Assembly (NCBI GenBank): GCA_039583875.1 | Contig: CM077162.1 | Span: forward strand, 111,013,808 to 111,077,807 | From: Platanthera guangdongensis | Lineage: Eukaryota; Streptophyta; Magnoliopsida; Asparagales; Orchidaceae | Direction: 5' to 3' | Length of the DNA: 64,000 nt | Shown here: one piece after another, positions 49,965 through 61,986 of the stretch | Layout: every line of letters starts with the position of its first letter | Position numbering within the stretch: position 1 is the first letter of the stretch | Translations under genes and position numbers: made by a program | Notes under the pieces: model-generated | Seen by the model: the letters and a program-made list of their open reading frames with translations, nothing else | What the model was told of the DNA's origin: nothing | The model's database searches: none

Positions 49965-51540
49965 GTGGTGAATGACAATGCTTCCAATTACAAGGCAGCT
50001 GCTAAATTTTTAATGGAAAAAAGACCTACATTATTCTGAACTCCTTGTGCAGCTCATTGCATTGATCTCATGTTAGAGGATATATGCAAGGTACAACAGA
50101 ACAAAATTGTGATAAGAAAGGCAAGAATGATTACAAATTTCATCTACAGACACACTCGTTTACTTGATGCAATAAGTACTATTATAGGTGGTGATCTAGT
50201 GAGGCATTCAGTAACTAGATTTGCAACATCATTCCTTACTCTACAAAGTGTGCTTAAGCATGAGGAGAAGCTGAAATTATTTTTGTGTCGCGCTCGTGAA
50301 ATGCCGCTAATTTGGCAAAAACTGAAGCCGGAAAACAGATTGTTGAAATAATACTTTCAACCTATTTTTGGAATGGAGTAAGAGATTGCCTAAAAGGAGG
50401 AAAACCACTGATTGCCGTTTTGCGATTAGTAGATGAAGATGAAAGGCCGGTTATGTATGAAATATATGTTGCAATGAAAGAAGTCATACAAAATATCAAA
50501 CAACATTTTGATAACAAAAAAAGATTATTTAAAAAGATTATTGAGATTGTTGAAAATAGATGAACAAATCAAATGAAGCAAAAATTGTATAGGGCGGCTT
50601 TGTTTGTAAATCCAAGCAAATATTTTGAATATAAGGAACAAAATAATGATGATGTCTGGAGATTTCAAGATGCTTTCAATGATGTTATTGCAAGACTAGT
50701 ATCCGATCAAGAATTGCAAGACAAAATTGCCGAGCAAGGTACTAACTACAAAACATCTCAAAATAGTTTTGGAAAGACTATGATTATTAGGCAACGAACC
50801 ACCCTAAATCCAAGTAAGTATTGTTTACGTTTTTATTTTTTTCTTAAATTATTTATATGTCAAATAATTTATATTTGTCTTAAATGAATAGTGGACTGGT
50901 GGGGTGCACATGGAGGACCAAATGTTGACCTTACAAAGGTAGCATTGCGCATAATTGACTTATGTTGTTCTTCTTCTATTTGTGAGCGCAATTGAAGTAC
51001 TTTTGAGTTTGTAAGTATACAAATATTCAATATAAAATTTAATATTTTTATATTTTCTAATTTAGCAATAAGTTTGAAATTATCTTGATTTAGATTCACA
51101 CAAAGAAAAAAAATAGATTGGAACATCAAAGGCTTGATGATCTCATATACATCCAATATAATCGTCGTATACAAGCACGATTCAAAAAAAGACATGAAAA
51201 GGGAAGAAATTACAACCCTTTGGTGCTTGATGAGCTCGACTGGAGTAGTAAGTGGATGGTGAACAAACCAGAGGAAACTCTAGTTTTTGATGATGATAAT
51301 CTCACATGGGATGATGTAGATAGAGCTCTTGGAACTGGGGCTCAAAATTTACGAAGTGGAGTTGGAACTAATCGTCAACTAAATGAACTAATAGCTCAAG
51401 GGGGTGAAGATTTAGATCATTTTGGATTTGTCAATGATGATGAAGATATTTATGATAATTATGGGCAAATGGCGAGTACCTCAAACCAACTGAGCACATG
51501 CAATGTCAATGACAACTTACTAAATGATGATTCTAGTTGA
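49965..51540 (+). pseudogene. hAT transposase, C-terminal part
   Basis: VVNDNASNYKAAAKFLMEKR carries the second aspartate (usually TDNASN). TGA replaces TGG at about 50037 before TPCAAHCIDLMLEDI. Frame breaks follow near 50340 and 50565; then KQKLYRAALFVNPSKYFEYK. The dimerisation domain (DWWGAHGGPNVDLTKVALRI, SSSICERN) has a TGA for the conserved tryptophan after CERN (about 50993). The end, 51118-51540, is open and acidic (WDDVDRALGTG). Confidence 0.85.
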
Positions 51541-52160
51541 TCTTTTATGATTATTTAAAGTTTATGTTAAAAATATTATTCATGCTAATATGCTATTGTG
51601 CAATGGATGAAGACATTTTGAATTTGACCACAATACTACACTATGATATTTTTGTGTTCCTTTTTTTGTTATTGTTTTCTCTGAAATCTGTATTGCTCAT
51701 TGATTGTCATTGTTTTTTCTTACTGTTACATGTTTACTGCTTCATGGTATTTGAGATAGGTATGAATGTATTGAGATTTAAGAATTGAGGATTTGAGATA
51801 TCATGATTCATGAATACATGATATTGGAAGTTGGAACATTTGTGCTTGCTACTTGCCTACTTCTTGTCATACCATGTGTTGAGAATTGAGATATGAAGAT
51901 ATCATGAATTTATGATATCAGAAAATTCAGAAGCTATACGTAGTTGCTAACTGCTATGTTTAGTTAGTTGCTAACTGCTACCTGTCCATATATGATATAT
52001 CAGAAGTTATTTTTAGTTGTTAACTGTTATGTTTAGTTAGTTGCTTAATGTTAACTGTCCATATATCAGAAGCTATTCTTAGTTGCTTACTGCTAACTGC
52101 TACTCTGTTATGAAAAAAAAAATCTCTAGTTGTGTTGGTACTTAGTAAACATTATCTCAA
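51541..52160 (+). other. hAT 3' non-coding region
   Basis: AT-rich; contains short repeats such as GTTGCTAACTGCTA(T/C) and GATATCATGA near 51860-52110. No gene. Confidence 0.6.
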
Positions 52161-52162
52161 AA

Positions 52163-52575
52163 AAATGAATCTTTAGACTACGGTTATTATAATAACCGCA
52201 GTCTAAAGTATGACAGGCATGCTATAGACTGCGGTTATTATGGTAACCGCAGTCTATAGATGAATATAGACTGCGGTTATTCTAATAACCGCAGTCTATA
52301 GACGAATATAGACTGCGGTTATTCTAATAACTGCAATCTATAGTCTTAAGGATATAGGCTACGGTTATTCTATTAACCGCAGTATATAGCATGCAGACTA
52401 AATACGGCGGTTATTATAAACCCGCAGTCTATAACATGTATACTATAAACTGCGGTTATTAAAAAACCGCAGTCTATATCATGTATACTATAAACTGCGG
52501 TTTTTATAATAACCAAAGTCTATATCGTTCAAACTATAGACTGCAGTTATTATAATAACCGCAGTCTATATATTG
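52163..52575. repeat. Right subterminal palindrome array of hAT
   Basis: Eight to nine units spaced about 47 bp, of the type TATAGACTGCGGTTAT..ATAACCGCAGTCTATA, matching the left array but with a slightly different centre (TTATTATAATAA rather than TTTATATAAA). Confidence 0.92.
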
Positions 52576-52706
52576 CCTTTTTTATAAAAAAAAATTTGGC
52601 GCCTTGCGACTTGCTCGCCTTAGTGTCGCTTAAACATCCGCCTTGTCGCCTAAGCGTCAAGGCGCCAGCGCTCGCCTTGGTTCGCCTTGACGTCGTGACA
52701 AGAATG

Positions 52707-52714
52707 ATCCCGCT
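52707..52714 (+). repeat. hAT target-site duplication, right
   Basis: ATCCCGCT immediately after the right terminal repeat. Confidence 0.9.
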
Positions 52715-52890
52715 CAGACATTCATTTTCGTGTTTGTGATGTAGACGAACATTTCATTTATCCAGCGGGCCTTCAGAACAGAAATGGTCAAAATAATGTT
52801 GGCTCAAGTGGAGACGATGTTAGAGGGATTTGGGTAGGAATGGATGAGATCGTGGCACTGCGTGACTCAACTGCCGAACAATTGCACTGA
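52715..52890 (+). pseudogene. Harbinger transposase, 3' part after the hAT
   Basis: Continues the frame broken at 47501: DVDEHFIYPAGLQNRNGQNN, IWVGMDEIVALRDSTAEQLH, then TGA at 52888-52890. It matches the usual tail of plant PIF transposases (MRDxIAxxLW), which confirms the hAT split the gene. Confidence 0.75.
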
Positions 52891-53935
52891 GGTTGAACAC
52901 ATTTGTAATGTGGAATATCTATATATATAATAAAAAAAATTGTTTGTTTCCATTTAGTTAATTTTAATGGTTTACTATATATATATTAATTAGAAGAAAA
53001 AAAATTTCAATCGCGGATCTTCATTTCCAAACACGATATTGTCAAACAGTTTTCTGTTTCGAACAGCTCTGCAAACGCAGACTAGCCAAACAAAACTCCA
53101 TTTCCAGTATCCAGTTTCCAACAGCTCCTTTTACAAACCTGACTTTACAACAGCTCCTTTTACAACCGTCACTGCTAAACCAAATGAAGCCTCAATCTCT
53201 CATTCAACTATAGTTTTTTTCAATCAAAGCAGCAACACCGTGTTCCACCGTTTTAAAAAAAGTGATTACAGATTTTTTACAAAGGCCTCGCACTGGAAAA
53301 TTTCATCAACAAATCTCCTCAATAACAGGTCTCAATGGAAGCTAGCAGCAAAACAAAAATTACATCCACATTCAACAACTCAACTCACAAAGCACAGTGA
53401 TCATAATTTCTATTGTTCATCATCTCTCTCAACCAGGATTCAAACAAAGAAAACAGCAATCGAATTATACTCATTAATCCCCTGAAAACAATACACGCAT
53501 CCCTTTTTATATGGCTCGATCAAAGAGAAAAAAACCCTCTGCGTGTGAAGGAGCGGCCATGGCGGAGCTACGTCGTGGCCGATGTGGTCAGATGCAGAAA
53601 CCGCCGAAGTGGAGGCAGCGGACGTGGTAGATGTGGTCGGAGGCTTCGGCATCATGGGCGGAACTCGTGCGGGAGCTTCTCCTAGTGCAGCGCCAATGTC
53701 GGGGACGGTGCGTGTAAGCCCAAAACTGGGAATTGCTGGATCTGGGAGAGCATCACTTGGGCTGGTTGGGGAGGAAGACAGTGCTAGGGAAGAGCTGAAC
53801 CAGCCAGCTTTGTAGGTTTTAACAAACATATTGTTTTATATATATCCAAACATAAAAATTGTAAAATTACATGAATTGCAAAATAAAATGCAAAATGACA
53901 CATAAAATAAGACAAATTCAGGGCTTATACAGGTC
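52891..53935. other. No gene recognised; possible Harbinger right end and chromovirus LTR
   Basis: 53030-53195 holds short repeats (CAACAGCTCCTTTTACAA twice) and a Harbinger-end-like motif. 53500-53820 is GC-rich with a short glycine-rich frame, perhaps inside the minus-strand LTR that begins at 53993. Confidence 0.4.
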
Positions 53936-53993
53936 TGGTCAGGTGCGACGTCGAGTACTTTTAAGTCGTACAAATCGGGGCTGGTCTCCAGCA
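53400..53993 (-). repeat. 3' LTR start of chromovirus 2 (far end unknown)
   Basis: On the minus strand TGCTGGAGACCAGCCCC begins at 53993 directly after the polypurine tract GAGAGGGGGAGAGT (54007-53994). This is the same arrangement as chromovirus 1 (GGGGGGAGT then TGATGGGGGACCA). The extent to the left is a guess. Confidence 0.45.
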
Positions 53994-55790
53994 ACTCTCC
54001 CCCTCTCGAAACAACTCATCTTTGGTGAGTGCTCTGAACAGTAGTGTTGTAGAAGATCAGCATCCATTTGTTCTAACTCCACGGCCAAGACCCAGCCGGT
54101 CTTGCTCTCTGGTCTGCCATGCCAACGAACCAAGTACCACTGAAAACAATCATCAATAGTGGTCACTATCTCGTCGTCCAATATCTGCTCGGGAACCAAG
54201 ATCTGTCGCAGAAGTCTGTCAGGGGATCTAAGAACTGGTATGGTAGAATCATCTGATGTCTCATGCTCAGCCTGAAACCTATCAGAAAAAAACGGAAGAA
54301 CTACAACCGGTTTGTCAGTAACTGAATGAGTGTCGGCGTGTCATGAATGTGACTCCTCACTATCACTAACCAACCCAGAAGAATCAAACGGAGGAGAAGA
54401 CAATGGAAAATATAAATACTCGTGTTGATAATCGTGGAATAAAGTCAGATCGGGTACGTTAAAAACCGGATTTGCTCCCCAAATGAAAGGCATCTCAGGT
54501 ACAAATGCATTTTGTCTAATTCGCTTCATCGCTTTAAAGGGTTCAGTTCTACGGTCAGCTAACTTCTTTACGGTACGCGAAGGTAACCGTTCCAGATTTA
54601 GACGAACCATCACCAAGTCATCCACTTTAAAACTAGTAGTTTTTATGCTTGTTAGCTTGAGTTGTATATAAGTCAAAAGTAATATGAAATTTCCGCTCAA
54701 TTTCTTTATGCAAGTCATGCAAATGCAATGCATAATCATGTGCAAACAGACTAGTCCTAAAAGTGGGTGGCAGTGGTACTAAATCTAGTGGCACTCGTGC
54801 AATATGTCTATGAACAACCTCATTAGGAGATAAACTCGTAGATCTATTCTTCGAGTTATTATAGGAAAACTGAGCATGCAGAAGAATTAGATCTCAATTT
54901 CCTTGCTGATCTCCGACCAAACAACACAGTAAATTTCTTAAACTCTTAATTACAACCTCAGTTTGACCGTCGATATGTGGATGATAGACGGTCAAAAATA
55001 GAAGCTTAGTACCTAACAGTCTCCATAGTGACTTCCAAATGTATCTGGTGAACTTAACGTCTCGATCGGTAACGATAGTCATACGTATCATCGATGCGCG
55101 ACAACCTCTTTATAATAAATACAGACAATTTGAGAGGTGTCATCGGTTTGTTGCAAGGGATAAAATACGTCATTTTATAAAACCGATCGACCACCACAAG
55201 AATGGAATCGTATTTCCTAGAAGTGCGTGGCAACCCAAGCACAAAATATATGTTAACATCATCCCAAAGAATAGTAGGCACTGGTAAAGGTATACGCAAT
55301 CCAGCGGGCTGTTTATTGTCATTCTCTACCGGACAAGTGCGGCAACTACTGACAATATGTGCGATAACCGGCTTCATCCCGGGCTAATAGAATCGCTCCT
55401 CTACTAAGACTATTGTTTTGTCTCGCCCAAAATGTCCACCTAAGCCTCCATCATGTAATTCTCATACAATAAAGTTTCGCAACGAAATGCGAGGAATACA
55501 TAGACGGGTCCCACGAAACAAATATTTGTCTCTACTGAGATAATTAGTCTCATCGTGAAAGGGATCAGAAAGTATCACATCATAAATGTCACTAAAATCG
55601 GGAGAACTGGAATAGTTATTTTTGATACGCTCAAATCCTATCACCTGAGTACTTATCTGAGATAGTACGAGGGTGACTCGACTAAGCGCGTCGGCAACCC
55701 TATTCTCCGTTCCCTTACAGTGCTTGAGAACGAAAGTATACTCCTATAAATATGATACACACTTAGTCTGCTGAGCATTCAATTTTTGTT
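53994..55790 (-). pseudogene. Chromovirus 2 fragment: RNase H end, integrase, chromodomain
   Basis: Minus strand from 55790: NRVADALSR (RNase H end) and DKYLFRGTRLCIPRISLRNF. A stop interrupts HDGGLGGHFGRDKT-like zinc region; then MKPVIAHIVSSCRTCPVEND, FVLGLPRTSRKYDSILVVVD, TIVTDRDVKFTRYIWKSLW and YHPHIDGQTEVVIKSLRNLL. The GPY/F-like region is altered (DRRTEPFKAMKRIRQNAF). The chromodomain EQILDDEIVTTIDDCFQWYL then VRWHGRPESKTGWV ends near 54000. Many frame breaks; RT and gag are missing. Confidence 0.85.
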
Positions 55791-56640
55791 GTGAATTAAC
55801 ATAACAGTTGAGAGATATTACAAGTCGAGTATTTTCCTGTGTAATTATTATTAGTACACATGGTTATGTGTGTAAGAGGGATTTACTCTCACACTGTTTG
55901 TTTAAATCTACAGGTCCATTGTAATATTATAAACAGCCCTCTATGGATGAATAATGGGTACTCAAATACTATTTTTCACCTAATTCTACTTGGGTATCAT
56001 AGGGAGGTTCTAATTTCTCATCTCTGGTTCCTTCCGCACCGCCTGCATCCGCCTCGTCCGCGCTTGCTCACTCTGGATCGTAAGCGCCACGTCCTCCTGC
56101 TCGCGATTTGGGGATAACGGGCAGCCTCCAAGCCACCATTGACAGCTGAGAGGGGCACCGCCACCGTCCCTTCATGATGCAATCTGGTCGTCCGCCTTCC
56201 GCATAGACCGATCCAGAGTGTTTTTCAGAGATCTGCTTCGCCACCTTCGTTGGACGCGTGCTGGGCTTAGAAGCCGCAGTGTTCGACTTCGACTTCACAA
56301 CCTTCGCCGGTGACTTGGGTTTCTCCTATGCTAGACCAGCTTCGGAGCCTTCTCCAGGGACTTCACCTGTGCAAGATTTTCCACGCATCCCTGACGCCTC
56401 CTCCTGCTGTGTTTTAGCCAGCCGTTGGCATGTCCGCTGCCATTGGGACTCCTCTGCGTTGTCGTCGGCATCACCCTCGGTTGTGTCCATGCCGGATCTG
56501 CTGCTTCGGCGCATCCCTGCGTCGTTGGGTTCTTCTACTGTGTTCTTCTCTTGTGGACTGTCATTCCTCTGACATGGGTAATTCTTCAGCGTTGTCGTCG
56601 GATGTAATTCAACCTCAGATGAGTGACTGTCAATGATCAC
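55791..56640. other. No gene recognised
   Basis: 55800-56000 is AT-rich; 56040-56640 is GC/TC-rich with short overlapping frames on both strands but no family match. It may be the leader of the copia fragment that follows. Confidence 0.5.
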
Positions 56641-57760
56641 ATGGCCACTCTGGTTCCCTGAAGATTACCACGGTCTCATTAGAGGACACAAACTATCTTG
56701 AATGGTCCCGGACGGTGCAACATGTCATTCGCAGCCATCAGATGTTTGGATACATTGATGGAACAATTTCAGAGCCCCCAGAATGGATACTTCCTAGAAG
56801 CGATGGGACTCAGAAAACTCTCAGGTTGTTTCATGGCTTCTTCACTCTATGTCTCTGAAGGTTTACCGGAGTCACATAATGATGGACTCTGCCTTCGAAA
56901 TCTAGACCCGCGCCCGCGAGACGTATTCTCAAATTGGCAGTTCTGCACAGGTTTATGAACTTACTCGCCGCATTTTGGAACTGCGGCAAGGCTCTATGAC
57001 GGTGTCGTCCTTTTTTCTAAGTTAAAGCGTCTATATCAGGAGTTGGACTATTTCTCACACTTCACTCCAGCATGCACAGTGGACGATGTTCAGTTACAAC
57101 AACGGGAGGATCGCTTTCGACTTCATGTCTTCTTGATGGGGTTGAACATGGAGTTTGACATAGTATAGACACATCCTTCACTGCTCTCCTCTCCCGTCCC
57201 TTCGGGAAGCTTTCTGCATGGTCCTTAGTGATGAAAACCGTCGGAAGTCCCTTAGTGCGAGTACTCTTCCTAAGCGCTCTGCTCTGACAAGTGTGGGTCG
57301 TGGTCATGCCCTCAGCACTAGCTTGTTTATTCCTACTTGTGATTATTGTGGCCGCAAAGGCCACACTTGGGAGGTGTGTTACAAGCTCTACCAACATCTT
57401 GCACCTCGTAGTTTTGGTCGTGGACCAGGACATGGGGGCCATCACCAGGATGGCTCCACACCTCATGATGTTGCTTACTCTACAGACGTCACCGACGAGA
57501 CCTCCAATGTTGTTCTCGGACAGCTTACGACACATAAATGGGACGCTTTTCGCCACCTGCTACACTCTCATCATAATCGGCCTCTGTGTGCTCCTGCTCC
57601 CATTGCTTTTATTGATATACCAAGAGCCCATGCAGTCACTGCCTCCTCTGAGTGGGTGAATGATTCTGGTGTCACTCACCACATGACCGACTCCTCCTCA
57701 GGTCTTCTCTCTTACATCCTTTTATCTGGTAAGGACAAAGTTATTTCTACTAATGGCTAG
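56640..57760 (+). pseudogene. Copia fragment C: Gag and protease start
   Basis: Gag: TVSLEDTNYLEWSRTVQHVI and IDGTISEPPEW, several shifts and stops, then KLKRLYQELDYFSHF and RFRLHVFLMGLN. A TAG at about 57167 and other stops occur. Zinc knuckle CDYCGRKGHTWEVC (correct C-x2-C-x4-H-x4-C) near 57339-57380. Protease: EWVNDSGVTHHMT, where DSG replaces the catalytic D-S/T-G with N before it (usually W-I/V-D-S/T-G), ending at 57760. Confidence 0.82.
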
Positions 57761-57971
57761 TTGTCTCTCATTGCTGGCAAATGTCATATTTCATGTTCCC
57801 CTTCTATATCCAACTACTCTTGAAGAAGATGATGGTGCATGCATTCCTGAAGAAGGACAAAGTTCACAGGATATGGTAGAAGATCAACAGGATCCAGCGA
57901 CTGAAGTTCCTGATGCTGAAGAAAGAATGTCTCTTACTATCAGGCATTTGAGGGATCATCCCAGAAATTAG
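57761..57971 (+). pseudogene. Copia fragment C, residual integrase-RT linker
   Basis: A short acidic frame (EEGQSSQDMVEDQQDPATEV, PDAEERMSL) resembles the variable linker between copia integrase and RT; the core of integrase and all of RT are deleted. Confidence 0.4.
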
Positions 57972-58052
57972 ATCATAGGATATTCTAGCCAAGGAGTTAC
58001 AACAAGGAGCAGAAATTAGATCATATGTACTCCATCTTTTTGTCTCAAGTTG

Positions 58053-60018
58053 TGTAACAGCCGCATCTTAACCTACCCCCCCCCTCCATATTAATAAAAT
58101 TGTATTAAAAAAAGTCTTTAACCTAAACCTACCCCCCCCCCCCGCCCCCTCTTTAAAAAAAACAAACCCGAGCCGACGGATACCCGCATCCCGCACATTT
58201 ACCCCCGATCCCGCTCCGTCGGCCCCGCCTCCGTCTCCGGAGCACCCGGCGGCCTTCTCCTCCGCCTCCAGTGGCCGGCAAGTCCTTCCTCTAGGCTCGG
58301 CACCTCATCCTCTTATTTCCCCGTCGTCTCCGGCGCTCCCCATGGCCGGCATCTTCCGCAACTCCTCCTCTTGGCCGACTGTCCTCTTCATCAAGGCAGC
58401 AACCATCTCTTTCTCTTCCAAGGGGTTGACAACCACCGTCTCTCCCTCCGGCGACCTCTCCCGCTCCGTTTGGGTTGGTGCTTGCGAGAGGGACGACTAG
58501 GGTTTCCTCCCCTCTCCTCCTTGGGCCGGGATTCGGCTTCTCTTGGGTAAGAAACTCATCTTTCCTCCTAAGTTCAGTTTTCTCATAATGTTTTAGGCTA
58601 ATTTTCACTCCCCAATCAATGTAATCACGTCAAGTCAATGTGTGTTCGTCGTTTATTCGACTAAACCAGATTTATTTGTGTTTTCCGGTGCATCTCCTCG
58701 GATTTAGGTGGTGGAATCGCTCCAAGACCTCTCCGAATTAGGGCTTTCCACATCTAAACGCCGCCAAAATCCCCGATCCCTCGCGGTAGCCTCTTTTCCC
58801 CTCACTCTCGAGGGAGGTAAATTCCTAACTCCTTTCATTTTGTGTAGCGCTGTCACCAAATGCGTGTGCAAGTGTAGGAACCTTATTATTGCTTTGAAGT
58901 ATAATTTTGATCTTGGAACAGGTTTAGCTAAAGTCGTTATCCTCGCTTGCACCATTTAGCTGTCCCTAGCGTTTTCGACGTCAGCTTAAGGCAAGTAGAG
59001 AACCCTCTCTCACTTGCAAAACTTTAGATTTAATCTGGATAGCTGTCCTTTTACAATGCTTTTTTTTTTCAAAATTCTGAACTCTCATGATGTTGACATA
59101 ACAAAATATGATAAGTAACCAGCTAAGCATGAAACATAAAGACAAATCCGTAGTTGTAAGCAAATCTTTGAATTGTAGCGTCTAACAGGGCATCTGTCTG
59201 CTGGCATGGTCACGGCAAGCAGGATTACTTTTCTAATAAGACTTGCACCTAGATCTGAATGTGAGCCATGTGCGCCCGCTATAGCACCTACACTTCATCG
59301 ATCACGACTTACAACATTTTTTACATTAGGCTGTACTCCGGAGTAGGCTAATCTTTCAGAAATGTCCGTTTGACCTGTTTTTTTTTTATATGTTTGGTAG
59401 CTTCGTACAAGATAGATCAGTACTCGAATATGTCTGTTTGTTTTTGCTCACATTTTAATTAATAAATTTGCTCCTGTTTAAATCTTAAGTTCTAAGACAT
59501 TTTTCTTCTGTCTTGAATTTGCCTTAGGTTTCGTGACTGCGCCGCCTGCCCCCTGAGCTACCTCTCGTTCAGCTACAGTTTTGCTTGAAGTTTTTCCTTT
59601 GCAGTTTCTTGTATCAGGTTTTATGAATCCTTTACTGTCTGTTCATTTATCATGTACTAGTTATGGTAAGACATTTTCTTTCGAATCTTGGACAACTCTT
59701 AGGATGTTTCTGATGTACTAAATCGTTTTATTTACTGTGGTTATTACATCTACTTATAATTCACCAATGTGTGTAGCATTAAAGTTTTTTCCAGAAAATA
59801 CATGTGCATTAATTTTCACTGTTTTAAAATCTTAAGCGCTTCCGCATAAACCTTTTTAATCAAAAAAATCATAATCCTTTAAACAAATCAACTATTTTTC
59901 TTAAATTTCAAATTTTCTCTGTATCCGCCTTAGCAGACATGGTTTCTTTTCGCCCATGTCTGTGGCATCACGGCCCGCCCGAAGCGCACTTTGATTTTCG
60001 TCGAGACGGGTCGTGACA
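58053..60018 (+). repeat. 5' LTR of chromovirus 3
   Basis: TGTAACAGCC at 58053 to CGTGACA at 60018, about 1966 bp with TGT...ACA ends. Includes poly-C runs (58075-58142), a C-rich leader segment (58200-58550) and several short T-rich stretches. The left end rests on the terminal motif alone. Confidence 0.65.
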
Positions 60019-60020
60019 GT

Positions 60021-60032
60021 TGGTATCAGAGC
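60021..60032 (+). promoter_or_regulatory. Primer binding site, tRNA-iMet type
   Basis: TGGTATCAGAGC, two bases after the LTR end; an exact complement of the initiator tRNA 3' end. Confidence 0.92.
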
Positions 60033-60710
60033 CAGGTTAGCTCAAAAAAAAAAATAGGAAAAATGAAGTATTTTGAAATTATTAAACATTTTAAATGATA
60101 TTATGTACATACAGGAATATGCATCATACCTCACTCACTCTGTCATTATTTATTGTTCGCGACTGAAACATTGCACACACTCACTCATAATTATGAGTAG
60201 TATGCACACGAATGTTAAGGGGTTATGGGTAAACTTAACATTTTTGTACATATGAATTTCCACTAGTCTATACACCGCTTGCGAATATTAAATTGTATGG
60301 GCGGTTTAATATTCTCAAGTGCGATAACATTAGAATCATAATATGCATGTCATGTTAGGTGATATGGGCGCTTAACATGACATGTGTATCCATTCATGAA
60401 CATTCGTAGGAATGCATTTTAGACATAATTGCACTGCATGCATAACATGACTCATTACACAAATGTTAAGTCAAAAACAACAGATGATGATTGTACACAC
60501 ATGGTTTTAAAAAAAAAAATTGTTTGACATTGCATGTGAATTTTTGTCATTTTAACATGAGCATTACCTAGAGTTGTCCAATGAAAATGTTGTAACTAAT
60601 ATATGATTTGTGCATTCGACAGTATCAAAATTCTAGAACCTGTTGTTCCGTAATCTTCTATGATTAACGTAACTGTCCCTGTTAATCGATTTCTTTGTGT
60701 TCCTGATTAG
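60033..60710 (+). other. Chromovirus 3 leader
   Basis: About 680 bp of AT-rich sequence between primer site and Gag start, with no long frame. TTTGTGTTCCTGATTAG just before the ATG at 60711 looks like a possible acceptor for a leader intron. Confidence 0.55.
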
Positions 60711-61986
60711 ATGGCCCCTAAGAGATCTCAGCGCAAGAAGGCTACCCCTCCCGCCGGGGCAGCTCATGGAGACGCCACTGCCCAGCTGTTGAGCCAGATT
60801 CTCGAGCGTCTCACTCGCTTAGAGGAAGATCGTCAAACTCCTGACACAGCTCCTGATTCTGGCAGTGCAGGGACAGCTGGAGTCACTGCTACCGCCGCTC
60901 TTGGAACCACCCCTCTTGGAACCACCCCTCTTGCACCTGGTTCAGGAACGGGCTTGCGTACTGACACCCTGGTGGTCCCGCTCGTGCCAGGTCTAGTTGC
61001 TCCTCCTGCAGCGATGACAGATACGTTGATGTTCAAGAGGCTGAATCCGCCGTCCTTCAATGGCAGTCGTGATTTCTTCGTCATTTCAGAATGGCTCTCC
61101 CAGATGGAAAAGCACTTCGAGTATGTCGGTGTCCCTGAGGCACAAAAGGTTCATCTTGCGGCCTACCAGCTGATCGAGGATGCATACACCTGGTGGCTTC
61201 AGCGTCGCAGTCTCCCCAATTCTTCCGCTATGACCTGGGAACAGTTCAAGAATGCGCTCATGGAAAAGTTTCTTTCGTCCGTAGAGCGAGACAAGTTAGC
61301 TGAGAGGTTCCTGTCCCTTCAGCAGCCCGGCAGGACCGTGACTGAATATGAGATAGAGTTCTCTCGCCTATCTCTCCTTGCCGCAGAGTTCGTGCCCGAT
61401 GAGTCTAAGAAGATCAGTCGATTCGTGAAGGGCCTCCGACATGACTTCCGCCAGCATGTGGTAGCCCACGGCGCCACCACCTACGCCGAGACTGTTGGGG
61501 CCGCCTTGAAGGTTGAGGCTATAGAGTTGGACCGCACTGCCAAGAAAGTTCAGCATAGTACGGGCAATGCCGCTGCACCTGACCACAAGCGTAAGAGTGC
61601 TCCACCGCAGGAGCAAGGTCCCAAGGCACAGGAGGTGTGCGCCTACTGCCATAAAGTTGGTCATACCATTCTAGTCTGTCGCTCCCTCCTGAAGAAGCAG
61701 AAGATGACTGTGCCTGCACAACAACCCCGAGTTACGCTTTCCTCTGCCTCCTCCGTCTGTACTTACTGCAAGAAGTCGGGTCACATGGTGGGAGATTGTC
61801 GCCGCAAGATGAATACCTGCTTCAGATGTGGGCAGTTTGGACATCAGATTAAAGATTGTCCCGTGAAGGAAAGTCCGATCCCCGCTCAGCGTTTGCAGGC
61901 TATTTATGGTGCCCAAGATAAGGGCAAAGCTGTGTTGAACGTTACCACTCAGGGAGAGGCGCTCGCATCTACCTCTGTCATCTCTG
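60711..61986 (+). CDS. Chromovirus 3 Gag (first exon of Gag-Pol)
   Basis: Gag builds the particle and packages RNA. Residues 1-30 include a basic KRSQRKKATPP start; a threonine/proline/alanine linker contains a duplicated LGTTPLGTTPL. The Retrotrans_gag domain spans about 105-260 (LNPPSFNGSRDFFVISEWLS, YTWWLQRRS, RFLSLQQPGRTVTEYEIEF). Three zinc knuckles follow: CAYCHKVGHTILVC (about 308), CTYCKKSGHMVGDC (about 350) and CFRCGQFGHQIKDC (about 370), all complete. Without splicing, the frame runs into the intron and ends at TAG 62049-62051 (446 residues, with a hydrophobic tail). With splicing it joins protease. Confidence 0.9.

Larger units (their letters stand above)
47502..52706 (+). mobile_element. 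hAT transposon inserted in Harbinger transposase
   Basis: 5205 bp with terminal inverted repeats CATTCTTGTCATGGCGTC (left) and the complement of ..GACGTCGTGACAAGAATG (right), and an 8-bp duplication ATCCCGCT. Encodes a BED-finger hAT transposase. Both subterminal regions carry arrays of about 38-bp palindromes. The adjoining end regions are rich in GGCGCC and GCGTCGCC motifs. Confidence 0.93.
45190..52890 (+). mobile_element. PIF/Harbinger DNA transposon, core region (ends not resolved)
   Basis: Two-gene layout of PIF/Harbinger: a Myb/SANT-like protein followed by a DDE transposase of the HARBI1 type. The transposase is split by the hAT at 47502-52706 and resumes at 52715. Terminal repeats are not secured; GCTAAACCAAATGAAGCCTC near 53174-53193 resembles a Harbinger right end, but no left partner was found. 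Confidence 0.8.

Noticed and set aside
53039..53485. 148-codon frame
   Set aside because: Composition is that of AT-rich repeat; contains repeated CAACAGCTCC units and no known domain.
56068..56640. Overlapping frames on both strands
   Set aside because: GC-rich stretch with no homologous domain; no splice or start context that favours any frame.
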